From a virus: a stretch of 41,413 nucleotides of DNA. Under the pieces are notes generated by a model, which searched no databases, was not told the origin of the DNA, and worked only from the letters and a program-made list of their open reading frames with translations. Where the stretch lies: IMG/VR virus record IMGVR_UViG_3300021432_000021, positions 1-41,413 of that record; one strand, 5' to 3'. Made by a program: the position numbers and the translations under genes. Shown in pieces: positions 1 through 8,189 of this stretch (position 1 is the stretch's first letter; every line of letters begins with the position of its first letter).

Positions 1-110
1 AGGGCATGGGGCGCGGCAAGGCCGCCGCTGAGCCGGTCGGGCCCGGCGAGGACAACTTCCAGGAGGGCTTCGGCAAGCTGATGCCGTACGTGCAGCAGAG
101 GAGCCGCTGA
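1..110 (+). CDS. C-terminal end of an upstream gene (partial)
   Basis: The frame is open from the window edge to a TGA at 108-110 and encodes about 35 residues ending in LMPYVQQRSR. The stop overlaps the next ATG (TGATG), as is usual for translationally coupled phage morphogenesis genes. The position just before a tail-terminator-like gene suggests a head-tail connector or neck protein, but too little is present to assign a family. Confidence 0.6.
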   Translation, partial: GMGRGKAAAEPVGPGEDNFQEGFGKLMPYVQQRSR

Positions 111-637
111 TGGACGCCTACACCGTCCAGACCTACGTGGCGAACTTCCTCAACGCGGCGCAGATCACCCACCTGGACCACGTCTACGAGGACCAGCCGG
201 AGGCATTCGGCGTGAACCTGGCCGCCTACGGTTCCGGCACGACCCGCTGTGTTGCCTTCGTAGCCGTCCAGAGTGATACCGACGTGCGCCACTCCGGCCC
301 GGCTGCCGATCCGCAGCATGGCCGGGCGAAGGGCGGCGGCGAGCGCGAGCTGTCCTTCACTGTGGATCTCACCGTGGTTCACGTGACCGCCGAGGACAAC
401 TGGCTGGAGGCCGCCAGACAGCTCAAGCAGGACGTAGTGGAGGGTATCCGGCTACAGATCATCTCGGACCCGTCCCTGGGCACCTGGGGCCTTCCGCGGC
501 CGCTGTTTCCCGGATCGGGCGAGGGCAAGAGGGGCATCACGCGCACATACGCTGAGCCGTACGTCGATGAGGTGGACGACATGCGCAAGCAGTGGGCCCA
601 GATAACCTTCCGCGCCTGCATCTACGAGTTCGGATGA
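110..637 (+). CDS. Tail terminator / head-tail joining-like protein
   Basis: The 175-residue protein starts at an ATG overlapping the preceding stop. It has an N-terminal helix (YTVQTYVANFLNAAQ), a beta-rich centre and a conserved-looking C-terminus ending in ITFRACIYEFG. Size and position, after the connectors and two genes before the major tail protein, match siphovirus tail terminators, which cap the tail tube and join it to the head. The family was inferred from synteny more than from motifs. It could instead be a neck or minor capsid protein. The next gene starts inside its stop codon. Confidence 0.5.
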   Translation: MDAYTVQTYVANFLNAAQITHLDHVYEDQPEAFGVNLAAYGSGTTRCVAFVAVQSDTDVRHSGPAADPQHGRAKGGGERELSFTVDLTVVHVTAEDNWLEAARQLKQDVVEGIRLQIISDPSLGTWGLPRPLFPGSGEGKRGITRTYAEPYVDEVDDMRKQWAQITFRACIYEFG

Positions 638-1344
638 GCGGCTACACGCCGGTCGGCGGCTCCGGACCGCCCGGCGGCGGCAAGTATGTGGTGGTGGGCG
701 GCGCTGGCAGCCGCACCGGCCACAAGCTGTCCGCCGCGACCCGAAAGAAGATCAGCGCCTCGCTCAGGGGCCACAAGGTCTCCGCCGCGACGCGCGCCAA
801 GATCAGCCGGGCGCTCAAGGGCCGCAAGCACCCCCACAAGGGCCATCCCATGTCGGCCGCGACGCGCGCCAAGCTGTCGGCGGCCCGGCGCGGCCGGAAG
901 CACCCGCACCGTGGCCACCCCATGTCGGCCGCCACGCGGGCGAAGCTCAGGGCAGCGCTCAAGGGCAAGCACCACAAGCACAAGGGTCACCCCATGAGCC
1001 CGGCCACGCGCGCCAAGCTGGCTGCGGCGCGCAGAGGCAAGCGGCACCCCCACAAAGGCCACCCCATGTCGGCCATGGCCCGCACGCGGTTGTCGGCGGC
1101 GCTCAAGGGCAAGCACCATCCCCACCGTGGCCACCCCATGTCTGCGGCCTCCCGCGCTCGCCTGTCAGCCGCGCTGAGAGGCCGCCACCATCCGCACCAC
1201 GGTAAAGGGCACTCGCCTTCCGCCAAGACGCGGGCCAAGATCAGCGCCTCGCTCAAGGCGCACCACGCCGCCCACCCGACCAAGCGGAAAGTGACGCGGC
1301 GGAAAGTGACCCGGAACCGCGTCACCCGAAGGAGGAGGCACTGA
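634..1344 (+). CDS. NUMOD3-type repeat DNA-binding protein without a nuclease domain
   Basis: The 236-residue protein starts at the ATG of an ATGA overlap. A glycine-rich N-terminus (residues 1-28) is followed by about eight tandem units of about 24 residues built on SAATRAKLSAALKGR, with HPHKGHP linkers, and a Lys/Arg tail. The unit matches NUMOD3, the modular DNA-binding helix of GIY-YIG and HNH homing endonucleases, but no GIY-YIG, HNH or other catalytic motif is present. The protein is extremely basic and His-rich and probably binds DNA. Its placement inside the tail module is odd. It could be a remnant of a homing endonuclease or a DNA-condensing protein that acts during packaging. Confidence 0.75.
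   Translation: MSGYTPVGGSGPPGGGKYVVVGGAGSRTGHKLSAATRKKISASLRGHKVSAATRAKISRALKGRKHPHKGHPMSAATRAKLSAARRGRKHPHRGHPMSAATRAKLRAALKGKHHKHKGHPMSPATRAKLAAARRGKRHPHKGHPMSAMARTRLSAALKGKHHPHRGHPMSAASRARLSAALRGRHHPHHGKGHSPSAKTRAKISASLKAHHAAHPTKRKVTRRKVTRNRVTRRRRH
724..1266 (+). repeat. Coding tandem repeat of about 72 bp, eight NUMOD3-like units
   Basis: Each full unit encodes 24 residues of the pattern (M/V)SAATRAKLSAALKG followed by a Lys/His-rich linker. The first and last units are shorter or divergent. Units differ at synonymous and conservative positions, so the array is old enough to have diverged but still keeps register, consistent with selection for the repeated protein motif. Confidence 0.8.
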
Positions 1345-1562
1345 TGGGTAAGCACCGGTACACGGGGACAGATCACACGGTCTACCCCTACGCTTCAATG
1401 GACGGCCACCACCGTCCGCTGCACGCAAAGCCGGGCATGGCCCCCGTCGATTTCGACGGTGCGCCGCCCGACGACCGCTGGGAACCCGTAGTAGAAGTAG
1501 TGAAGACCCCCAAGACCGCCCCCAAGCGGGCAGCATCTACGGCCGAGGCCGCGCAGGAGTGA
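1344..1562 (+). CDS. Small hypothetical protein before the major tail gene
   Basis: The 72-residue protein starts at an ATG that overlaps the previous stop (TGATG), with a strong GGAGGAGG ribosome site at 1331-1338. It is hydrophilic, with a Tyr/His-rich N-terminus and a Lys/Ala/Glu C-terminal tail like a disordered linker. I recognise no family. It may be a minor virion or assembly factor since it is cotranscribed with the major tail protein. Confidence 0.6.
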   Translation: MGKHRYTGTDHTVYPYASMDGHHRPLHAKPGMAPVDFDGAPPDDRWEPVVEVVKTPKTAPKRAASTAEAAQE

Positions 1563-1568
1563 CGGACG

Positions 1569-2846
1569 ATGGCGAACACCCCGGTCACCTACCCGAGTGA
1601 TCTTACTTACGTCGGCCTCGCCTCCGAGCGCGGGGCACAGGGCACGCCGCAGCCGCCGACCGCGACGCTGCTCCTGACCAAGGACCCGGCGTGCAAGGAC
1701 AATCAGCTCTACCTGGACGACACCGGCCTGCGGCAGTCCATGTCCGAGACGTACGGCGAGGTCCTTGGCCCCCTGTCCGGGGACTGCCAGCTCGACGGTG
1801 ACTTCCGCTGCGACACGGGCGGCTTCCTGCTCGGCAACATCATGGGCGACTACACGATGACCGGCACGGCCATCCCGGTCACCACCACCCTGTCGTCCAC
1901 GGCCAACGTCGGCGCGACTCAGTTCTCCGCCACGGCGTCCATCCCCGGCGGCTCCACGATCCAGGTCGGCACCGGCCTGACCGCCGAGGTGTTCGTGACG
2001 AACGCCCCGTCCGGCGCGGGCCCGTACACCATCCCGATCAACGTCACCTCCGGTGCGCAGGGCAACGGCACCACGGTCTTCCAGCACCTGTCGGGCGCAG
2101 CCATCACCGTCATCGGCACGCCCTACACCTACAAGTTCTCGGAGCAGTGCGCGGGCGTGACCGGCGCGAACGCCCTGCTGGCGCAGGCGCACTCGCTATC
2201 CATCACCGACTGGTACGGGCCCACTGCCGTGACCGGGGCCCGCGTCTACCCCGGTTCGATGCTGTCCGACCTGACGCTGACCCTGGACCCGTCCAAGCTG
2301 GTGACCTTCTCCGCGAAGGCCATGTCCTGGGGCTCCAGTGCTGCTAGCAGCACCCCCGGTGTCATCGTGTCCTCCCTGCCACCGTTGGCGGGCTGGAACT
2401 TGCTGACTGGCATCGGTGGCCCGGCGTCGGGCGGCACGCTGGTCAACAACATCGAGAACCTGACGCTGACCCTGTCCCGCAAGCTCAAGCTCTACCCAAC
2501 CCTGGGCCAGGCGCAGCCGTTCATCATCCGGCAGGGCAAGTTCGGCATGTCGGGCAAGTTCACCGTGATCACGGCGAACGAGACGGCGCTGACGAACTAC
2601 CTGACCAACGTCCAGCCGCAGCTCCAGTTCGTCCTCAACTCCGGCTCCGGCGCGACCACGCAGAACCTCCAGATCGACATGCAGCAGGTCGCCTACAACG
2701 CCGTCCAGCCGGTGCGAACCGACGAGGCGGTCAAGCTGGAGGTGTCCTTCAAGGCCATCGCCAACACCACGAACGTCGGCAGCTCTGGCGGCTTCTCCCC
2801 CGGCATGATCACGCTGGGGAACGCCATGGCTGTGGGAAGTTATTGA
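1569..2846 (+). CDS. Major tail (tube) protein
   Basis: The 425-residue protein has an AGGAG site at 1554-1558 ahead of ATG 1569. It is Thr/Ser/Gly/Val-rich with alternating beta-strand patterns, low in charge, and has a C-terminal extension rich in small residues after about residue 400. Size, composition and position directly upstream of the frameshifted chaperones and the tape measure gene identify it as the tail tube subunit, polymerised around the tape measure protein. A Gly/Ser/Thr-rich segment at about residues 100-175 could be an inserted surface domain. Its stop overlaps by 7 bp the stop of the antisense HNH gene. Confidence 0.8.
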   Translation: MANTPVTYPSDLTYVGLASERGAQGTPQPPTATLLLTKDPACKDNQLYLDDTGLRQSMSETYGEVLGPLSGDCQLDGDFRCDTGGFLLGNIMGDYTMTGTAIPVTTTLSSTANVGATQFSATASIPGGSTIQVGTGLTAEVFVTNAPSGAGPYTIPINVTSGAQGNGTTVFQHLSGAAITVIGTPYTYKFSEQCAGVTGANALLAQAHSLSITDWYGPTAVTGARVYPGSMLSDLTLTLDPSKLVTFSAKAMSWGSSAASSTPGVIVSSLPPLAGWNLLTGIGGPASGGTLVNNIENLTLTLSRKLKLYPTLGQAQPFIIRQGKFGMSGKFTVITANETALTNYLTNVQPQLQFVLNSGSGATTQNLQIDMQQVAYNAVQPVRTDEAVKLEVSFKAIANTTNVGSSGGFSPGMITLGNAMAVGSY

Positions 2847-3292
2847 TGATCTTCGTACCTGCGGCGAGGACTCCCAATCCCGCGCCGCAGGTACGCGGCA
2901 TCAGCGGCGCATTTTCGGCACTGCCGCTTGCCGCTTCCCTCACGCATGTAGGCATCTTCGTATGAATGGCCAGCGGGACAGTACTCCTTCGGGAGTACTC
3001 TGGCGCGGTTCACACAGCCAGGCACTGGCTCCAAATGCCAGGGGTTGACACAGCAGGCGCGGCGACAAAGATGATCAAGTTCCAGCCCTGGCGGGATCTG
3101 GTCACGAAAATACTCATAGCTCCATCTATGTGCTGGGGTTGTGCGTGGAGTGGCTCTACTCGCGTTTACATTGAAGATGCCGTACCCCTTATGCAATCCT
3201 GCGGTCCAGTCCCAGCAATCTCCGGGTCCGGGCTCAATCTTCGCAAAGAAACGATCTTCCACTGGCTTTGGCTTTGGACCACGCTTACCCAT
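2840..3292 (-). CDS. Free-standing HNH homing endonuclease, antisense in the tail module
   Basis: The 150-residue protein starts at ATG 3290-3292 on the minus strand. An N-terminal CWDWTAG-x3-KGYG motif is followed by the HNH core AHRWSYEYF...LDHLCR..CVNPWHLEPV (residues about 54-90), the typical beta-beta-alpha metal site of HNH_3 enzymes. The C-terminus has a CPAGH...CRKC zinc-binding pair. It fills the only large gap of the tail module and is the only leftward gene in the first 28 kb, so it is probably a mobile intergenic endonuclease. No convincing ribosome site is visible. Its own leftward promoter was not recognised. Confidence 0.85.
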   Translation of the reverse strand: MGKRGPKPKPVEDRFFAKIEPGPGDCWDWTAGLHKGYGIFNVNASRATPRTTPAHRWSYEYFRDQIPPGLELDHLCRRACCVNPWHLEPVPGCVNRARVLPKEYCPAGHSYEDAYMREGSGKRQCRKCAADAAYLRRGIGSPRRRYEDHQ

Positions 3293-3332
3293 AATGCCAT
3301 GGTAGCGGAAGCACCTACTGACAGGACCGAGA

Positions 3333-3845
3333 ATGGCAAAGCCCCGCAACATCTCCGGCGCTCCCGAGCCGGAAGTGGATCTCGAGTTCGCACAGCTCGG
3401 GCCAGTCGTGGACGAGCCCGCGCCCGCACTTCCCCCCGAGGTGCGGGCCGGGTTCGACAAGGCCGAGGAACTGATGGAGGAGGAGGACGACACCCCACCT
3501 CCCGAGCCTATTCCGGCCGAAGCGACCCTGCCTGGTATCGGGGGGGGAGAGGACGTGCTGGTGTGGTTCACGCCGCCGGAGGACCTGGTAGCCGGGGACA
3601 TCAAGCCCGCGATGCGGGCCCTGTCCCTGGGTGGCCTGCCCGACTTCTGCGATGCCCTCGCCGTGGCCGTGATTCCTCGCTGGACCTGCAAGACCAAGGC
3701 GGGAATGCACATCAAGCCGCCGTCCCGGAACCCGAAGGCTATGAACGAGATCACCACTCAGCAGTGGCTGCATCTCTGCCGCTACCTGGCCCTCTACCTG
3801 CCTCACCTGTCTGGGCCTGAGCGCAAAAACCCTACGCCCGCCTGA
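3333..3845 (+). CDS. Tail assembly chaperone, zero-frame product (lambda G-like)
   Basis: The 170-residue protein has an acidic, Pro-rich N-terminal half (many Glu/Asp, PPPEPIP) and a helical C-terminal half. It lies between the major tail and tape measure genes, where all siphoviruses carry G/GT chaperones that coat the tape measure during tail assembly. Near its end is the slippery heptamer CAAAAAC at 3824-3830. A -1 shift there would swap the last four residues for an 84-residue extension. ATG 3333 is preceded by an AGGA-containing stretch. Confidence 0.8.
   Translation: MAKPRNISGAPEPEVDLEFAQLGPVVDEPAPALPPEVRAGFDKAEELMEEEDDTPPPEPIPAEATLPGIGGGEDVLVWFTPPEDLVAGDIKPAMRALSLGGLPDFCDALAVAVIPRWTCKTKAGMHIKPPSRNPKAMNEITTQQWLHLCRYLALYLPHLSGPERKNPTPA
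3824..3830 (+). other. Putative -1 programmed ribosomal frameshift site, CAAAAAC
   Basis: In the zero frame the codons are AAA AAC. Slipping back one base gives CAA AAA. The -1 frame is then open through 4084, whereas the zero frame ends at 3845. The -1 frame also reads well-formed coding sequence immediately after the site (PYARLRALRNF), before any start codon, which supports translation by frameshifting rather than fresh initiation. Confidence 0.75.
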
Positions 3846-4084
3846 GGGCGTTGCGGAACTTCCTCAGGTACGACGGGAAAGATGAGAAGATCCAGCAGGA
3901 GCTGTACGAGAAGGTGGACCCGCTCCTGCTCCGGATCGCGCACTACATGCCGTTCGCGGTGAACCACAACTGGACACCCAAGCAGGTGGACACGGAGATC
4001 CCGGCTCACATGCTGCCGGACTGGAACGGCGTGGAGAACGTCTACCGCGAGCTGAAAGCGGAGAGGGAGGGACCAAGTGGCTGA
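3830..4084 (+). CDS. Tail assembly chaperone, frameshifted C-terminal part (GT fusion)
   Basis: This -1 frame segment adds 84 residues to the first 166 of the upstream chaperone, giving a predicted GT-like fusion of about 250 residues. The segment is helical and charged (KDEKIQQELYEKVDPLLLRIAHYM), as expected of the T portion that recruits major tail subunits. The first ATG in this frame at 3851 lies after obviously coding residues and has no ribosome site, so a separate gene is unlikely. The end overlaps the next gene's GTG start by 8 bp. Confidence 0.75.
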   Translation, partial: PYARLRALRNFLRYDGKDEKIQQELYEKVDPLLLRIAHYMPFAVNHNWTPKQVDTEIPAHMLPDWNGVENVYRELKAEREGPSG

Positions 4085-4553
4085 CCTGGATTTCAAGATC
4101 AGCATCAACGCGACCCGTACCCTCAACGCGCTGGACCGGATGACGGAGTTCGTGCGCTCCATCACCCCGGAGGCCGTGGACATGTGCGCCATGGAGACGC
4201 AGAACGAGGCGCGTCGGAAGGTGTGGGCCAAGTCCCACGCCGCCGGTACGCCCACGCCGTCGGCCCCCGGTACGCCTCCGGCGAAGATCACGGGCGCTCT
4301 CGGTCGGTCGATCAGTAAGACCGACGCGAAAGAGGTCGGCCACGACAAGTGGTCGGCGCAGGTCGGCCCGACCAACCCGCCCGTCTACGGCCGGGTGCAG
4401 GAGCTGGGCCGGGTGGGCACGGGTCACTGGCCGAATACCCGGATGCCCGAGCGTCCCTATCTCAAGCCGACCGTGGAGGAGCTGCGGGGCCTCGGGGTGT
4501 ACACGGACATCTTCAAGCACGCCTGGGGTCAGGCCGTCCACGACGCGCTGTGA
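4077..4553 (+). CDS. HK97 gp10-like / minor tail assembly protein
   Basis: The 158-residue protein begins at GTG 4077 inside the end of the chaperone gene. The pattern of an N-terminal helix, then ARRKVWAKSHAAGTPTPSAPGTPPAK (residues about 45-70), a short strand region with VYGRVQELG, and MPERPYLKPTVEEL is typical of the HK97 gp10-like family, involved in closing or connecting the tail. These proteins usually lie upstream of the major tail gene, so a position between chaperone and tape measure is slightly unusual. I am fairly confident of the family and less so of the role. Confidence 0.65.
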   Translation: MADLDFKISINATRTLNALDRMTEFVRSITPEAVDMCAMETQNEARRKVWAKSHAAGTPTPSAPGTPPAKITGALGRSISKTDAKEVGHDKWSAQVGPTNPPVYGRVQELGRVGTGHWPNTRMPERPYLKPTVEELRGLGVYTDIFKHAWGQAVHDAL

Positions 4554-4562
4554 GGAGGGGAT

Positions 4563-7500
4563 ATGCCGGGTGAGTACCTACCTCCGGTCATCGCGGAGTT
4601 CCAGGCTGACATCGCCGCCTTCCTCGCAAAGCTGGAGGAGGCCAAGCTAGCGCTGCGCTCGTTCAAGGATGAGGCCGGGCGCGGCACCATCATGCGGGTC
4701 ACGATGGACGACAATGCCGCGCGCACCGAGGGCAGGCGGCTTGAGAGCGACATGGCCGCCACGGGTGACCGGATCGGCCGCCGCATGGGCGACGGCATGT
4801 CCAATGGCATCCGGGACGGCCTGAGGCGGACAAGCAGGGACGCACAGCTCGCTGCCGACCTGGCCAGCGACAGCTTCATCCGGCGCTTCCGCGCCAATAT
4901 GGCGGGGGCGACGGGCGGCGGTTTCGGCGGCGGTTTCTTCGGCATGGGCGCAGCCGGGTTCGGCGCGGCGGCCATTGGCGGCGCGCCGCTCATCGCCGGG
5001 GCGGCCTTCCCGGTGGTCGGCGCGGCGGTCACGGGCGCGTCGGCAGTTGGCGGCTCTCTGCCGATGCTCATGCTGCTCAAGGACGCCTACGGCGAGGTCA
5101 CCAAGGCGGCTGGGACGCTGGAGTCGCAGACCAACACCTACAATGCGGCGGCGGCCAGGACCGCGACGTTCCTGGCCACGGATACGCAGGCCGCGTCCAG
5201 CTACCAGCAGCTTCTGGGTCAGCTCACGCCGACGCAGGCCGGGTCGCTCCAGCTTCTGACGCAGCAGGACGTGCAGTGGCAGAACTTGACGCTGACGCAG
5301 CAGGCCGGGCTGATCCAGCTCCGCGACACACAGGCGATTTACAAGGCCCTCTCGTCCTCGCAGCAGATTTCGCTCAACGCGCTCATCGCTGAGCAGAAGG
5401 CGTGGTCTAACCTGGTGCCGCAGCAGCAGCAGGCGGTTGTCAACTACCAGGCCATGCACGATCAGTACGACGCCCTGCGGCAGGCGGCGATGCCCGCGAT
5501 GTTCGGCATGATCGCATCGGCGGAGCAGGCGGCCACGGACGCTCTCAAGCCGCTGCTGCCGCTTGTGAACGCCATGGCGGACGCCTGGAAGCTGATGTTC
5601 GACAAGATCGACCAAGGGCTCAAGGGAAGCGGCTACCAGAAGTTCATCGACACCCTCACCACGGCGGGCCCGCAGGCGTTCACCGGCCTGACGACGGCCC
5701 TGGGCAATATCGGGCTGGGCTTCGTGCACATCTGGGAAGCCCTCCAGCCGATGGCCCCCGTCTTCCTGGACTGGCTCGACCGGGCCACGGCGGGCTTTGC
5801 GAAGTGGGCAACAACTCCGCGCGGTATCACGGACATTCAGCACTTCATGTCTGTGTTGGAGCAGAACGGGCCAGGTACTTGGCAGATCCTGACGAAACTC
5901 GCGGAGACCGTCGGGACATTCTTCGCCATCTTCGCCGGGGACCAGGCCATCCTCCAGATAATGAACGTCTTCGCGACGTGGCTGCTGGACATCATGCGAA
6001 ACCCCGTGGGGCGCTTCGCAGTTGAGATGCTGTCCTTCGGTATTGCCATTGAGAGGGTTGCCTCCGCGCTCAAGCTGCTGGCTATCGCACAGGCGCTCTA
6101 TGCGGCTGCGGGTGGGGCCTCGGCGCTCCGAGGGCTTGGTGGCGCGGCGGCGGGCGGAGTAGCGGCGCGGGCCGCAGGAGGTGCCGCAGGAGGTGCCGCA
6201 GGAGCGGCGGGCGGTGCGGCAGCAGGCGGCGCAGCGTCTGCGGGAGGCGGGGCAGCCAGCGCACTGTTCAACGCTATCCCGATCCAAGCAAAGATCGTGG
6301 CTGCCGGTGTCATTATCGGTGGGGCCATTCTTGCCTATGCTGGGAATATCCAGCAGAAGTCCGACCAGGCCAAGGGCATCATTCAGAATGCCGACGGTAC
6401 GGTGGGCGCGGCCACCACGGTGGCAGGCACGAAGGTCAGCCAGGCTTTTCAGAATCTGGCGAACAGCTTCGGCGGCTCCGGTTCCGGCAGCGCATCCGGG
6501 GCGGGTGCGGCGGCATCCGCGATCCTCAAGGCGGGTGGCTCGATTCAGCAGGCCAACCAGGCGTACGCCGACTTCATTAAGAACGGCAATGCCAAGGTTG
6601 TTGATGTAATGAACTTGGGAAAGACGCAGTTCGGACAGTCGACGGCTCTATTCGTGGCCGCCTTTGGTGGGGATGTTGGTGGCCTAGCCACGACCATCAA
6701 GGCCAGCGGGAAAACGTTGGATCAGGCATGGGCTCAGCAGATCGACACATTCTTCACACAGGCGTCTCTCCACTCCACTGCATCCTGGGCTTCGTACTAC
6801 AAGGCGACCGGCCAGGCGCAGGATATGACGTTCCAGAAGATAGAGGCAAACACCAAGACCGACTACACCAACCTCCAGAGTGCCTGGGATCAGCTCCAGT
6901 CGGATGCGAAGAATCATCGTAAGGATCTGGAAGCCAAGGACATGGCTGCCGTCCAGTCGGCCTGGGATAAGATCCAGCAGGATGCGACGACCGGTCAGAT
7001 CGACACGCAGAACAAGAACATCAAAAGCCTGGAGACCGACTTCACCAAGTTTTTCCAGGACATGAAGAATGGCGACACGGTAGCCATGCAGCAGGACCTG
7101 GCCAAGCTCGGTTCGGATGTGAGCCAGTCCTGGAAGAACGACACGGATCTCATGTCCAAGCTGGCTCAGGCCACGACCACCAAAGACATCCAGGCCATCA
7201 CCAATACCTGGATCACTCAGCAGGCCCATCTTACCCAGTCAGTACTAGCTCAGCTTGATGCTGACATTGCCAGGGCGCAGGCAGAGGTGACAGCCGCAGA
7301 GCAGAAGCTACAGCCGACTGGCGGCGCCTTCCCGCACGGTCACGCCATGGGTGGCTTCATCTCCGGTCCCGGCACCGGCACTTCGGACTCGATTCCGGCG
7401 CACTGGCTGTCGCATGGCGAGTTTGTCGTCAACGCCCGCTCCACGGCACAGCATCGGCAACTCCTGGAGGCGCTCAACAGCCAGGGACATGCAACGGGCG

Positions 7501-8189
7501 GCTTCGTGGATTCCGTTGACGCTGGTGTCACGATGGGCGCTGGCCTTGGCGCTGTCTCGGCGTTGCTGAATATGGACCTCGGGGCGATTGGCCAAATCGC
7601 AGCCGCCCAGGCCGCTGCTGCTGCCGCTGCCAACGTGCCCGGCGGGAGCGCCCCGGCGAACCTGGAGGCGTACGCCCTGTCGCTGTTCGCCTCGCACGGC
7701 TGGACCTCGGCGCAGATGCCAGCGCTCATCGCCCTCTGGAACCGGGAGTCGGGCTGGAACCCGAACGCGCGCAACGCCTCCTCGGGTGCGGCGGGCATCC
7801 CGCAGGACATCACCGGCAACTTCCACGGCGGCGCGGCCGGTCAGATCCAATGGGGCGAGAACTACATCGCCTCGCGCTACGGCAGCCCGCAGGCGGCCTG
7901 GAACCATGAGGTGGCCTACGGCTGGTACGACACGGGCGGCAAGGTCGGGCGCGGTCGCACCGTGCTGGACAACGGCACGGGCCTGCCCGAGGCGTTGCTG
8001 ACCGCCTCGCAGTGGAACAGCATCACGCGCCTTGCGTCCGCCGGGGCCCAGAGCCAGGGGGCCGTGATCGAGAACGTGGTAAACCTTGACGGCAAGACGA
8101 TTCACCGTTCGGTGCGTCAGGTGGAGTGGCGCAGCCAGCGCCGCAACGGCGGTACGACGCTGCTCATTCCGGGACTGGGGGCTTCATGA
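4563..8189 (+). CDS. Tape measure protein with C-terminal transglycosylase-like domain
   Basis: The 1208-residue protein sets tail length and is probably ejected ahead of the DNA. Ala/Gln-rich helices fill residues about 1-115 and 170-480. A Gly/Ala hydrophobic stretch lies at about 117-170 and further Ala/Gly-rich membrane-like stretches at about 500-600. A GGFISGPGTGTSDSIPA signature of tape measure C-termini lies near residues 928-945. Residues about 1035-1125 form a lytic-transglycosylase-like (SLT) domain: LWNRESGWNP with candidate catalytic Glu1062, then SSGAAGIPQ, which would cut peptidoglycan during entry. It starts 10 bp after the preceding stop with GGAGGGG upstream. Confidence 0.92.
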   Translation: MPGEYLPPVIAEFQADIAAFLAKLEEAKLALRSFKDEAGRGTIMRVTMDDNAARTEGRRLESDMAATGDRIGRRMGDGMSNGIRDGLRRTSRDAQLAADLASDSFIRRFRANMAGATGGGFGGGFFGMGAAGFGAAAIGGAPLIAGAAFPVVGAAVTGASAVGGSLPMLMLLKDAYGEVTKAAGTLESQTNTYNAAAARTATFLATDTQAASSYQQLLGQLTPTQAGSLQLLTQQDVQWQNLTLTQQAGLIQLRDTQAIYKALSSSQQISLNALIAEQKAWSNLVPQQQQAVVNYQAMHDQYDALRQAAMPAMFGMIASAEQAATDALKPLLPLVNAMADAWKLMFDKIDQGLKGSGYQKFIDTLTTAGPQAFTGLTTALGNIGLGFVHIWEALQPMAPVFLDWLDRATAGFAKWATTPRGITDIQHFMSVLEQNGPGTWQILTKLAETVGTFFAIFAGDQAILQIMNVFATWLLDIMRNPVGRFAVEMLSFGIAIERVASALKLLAIAQALYAAAGGASALRGLGGAAAGGVAARAAGGAAGGAAGAAGGAAAGGAASAGGGAASALFNAIPIQAKIVAAGVIIGGAILAYAGNIQQKSDQAKGIIQNADGTVGAATTVAGTKVSQAFQNLANSFGGSGSGSASGAGAAASAILKAGGSIQQANQAYADFIKNGNAKVVDVMNLGKTQFGQSTALFVAAFGGDVGGLATTIKASGKTLDQAWAQQIDTFFTQASLHSTASWASYYKATGQAQDMTFQKIEANTKTDYTNLQSAWDQLQSDAKNHRKDLEAKDMAAVQSAWDKIQQDATTGQIDTQNKNIKSLETDFTKFFQDMKNGDTVAMQQDLAKLGSDVSQSWKNDTDLMSKLAQATTTKDIQAITNTWITQQAHLTQSVLAQLDADIARAQAEVTAAEQKLQPTGGAFPHGHAMGGFISGPGTGTSDSIPAHWLSHGEFVVNARSTAQHRQLLEALNSQGHATGGFVDSVDAGVTMGAGLGAVSALLNMDLGAIGQIAAAQAAAAAAANVPGGSAPANLEAYALSLFASHGWTSAQMPALIALWNRESGWNPNARNASSGAAGIPQDITGNFHGGAAGQIQWGENYIASRYGSPQAAWNHEVAYGWYDTGGKVGRGRTVLDNGTGLPEALLTASQWNSITRLASAGAQSQGAVIENVVNLDGKTIHRSVRQVEWRSQRRNGGTTLLIPGLGAS

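Noticed and set aside
3293-3757. Long N-terminal extension of the antisense HNH protein
   Set aside because: The 155 extra residues are Ser/Pro-rich antisense of the chaperone gene and lack homology to HNH proteins; the recognisable protein begins at the ATG at 3290-3292.
8126-8185. Upstream ATG 8126 as start of the large minor tail protein
   Set aside because: It would lie 64 bp inside the tape measure gene without a ribosome site; ATG 8186 has a G-rich site and the ATGA overlap used throughout the genome.
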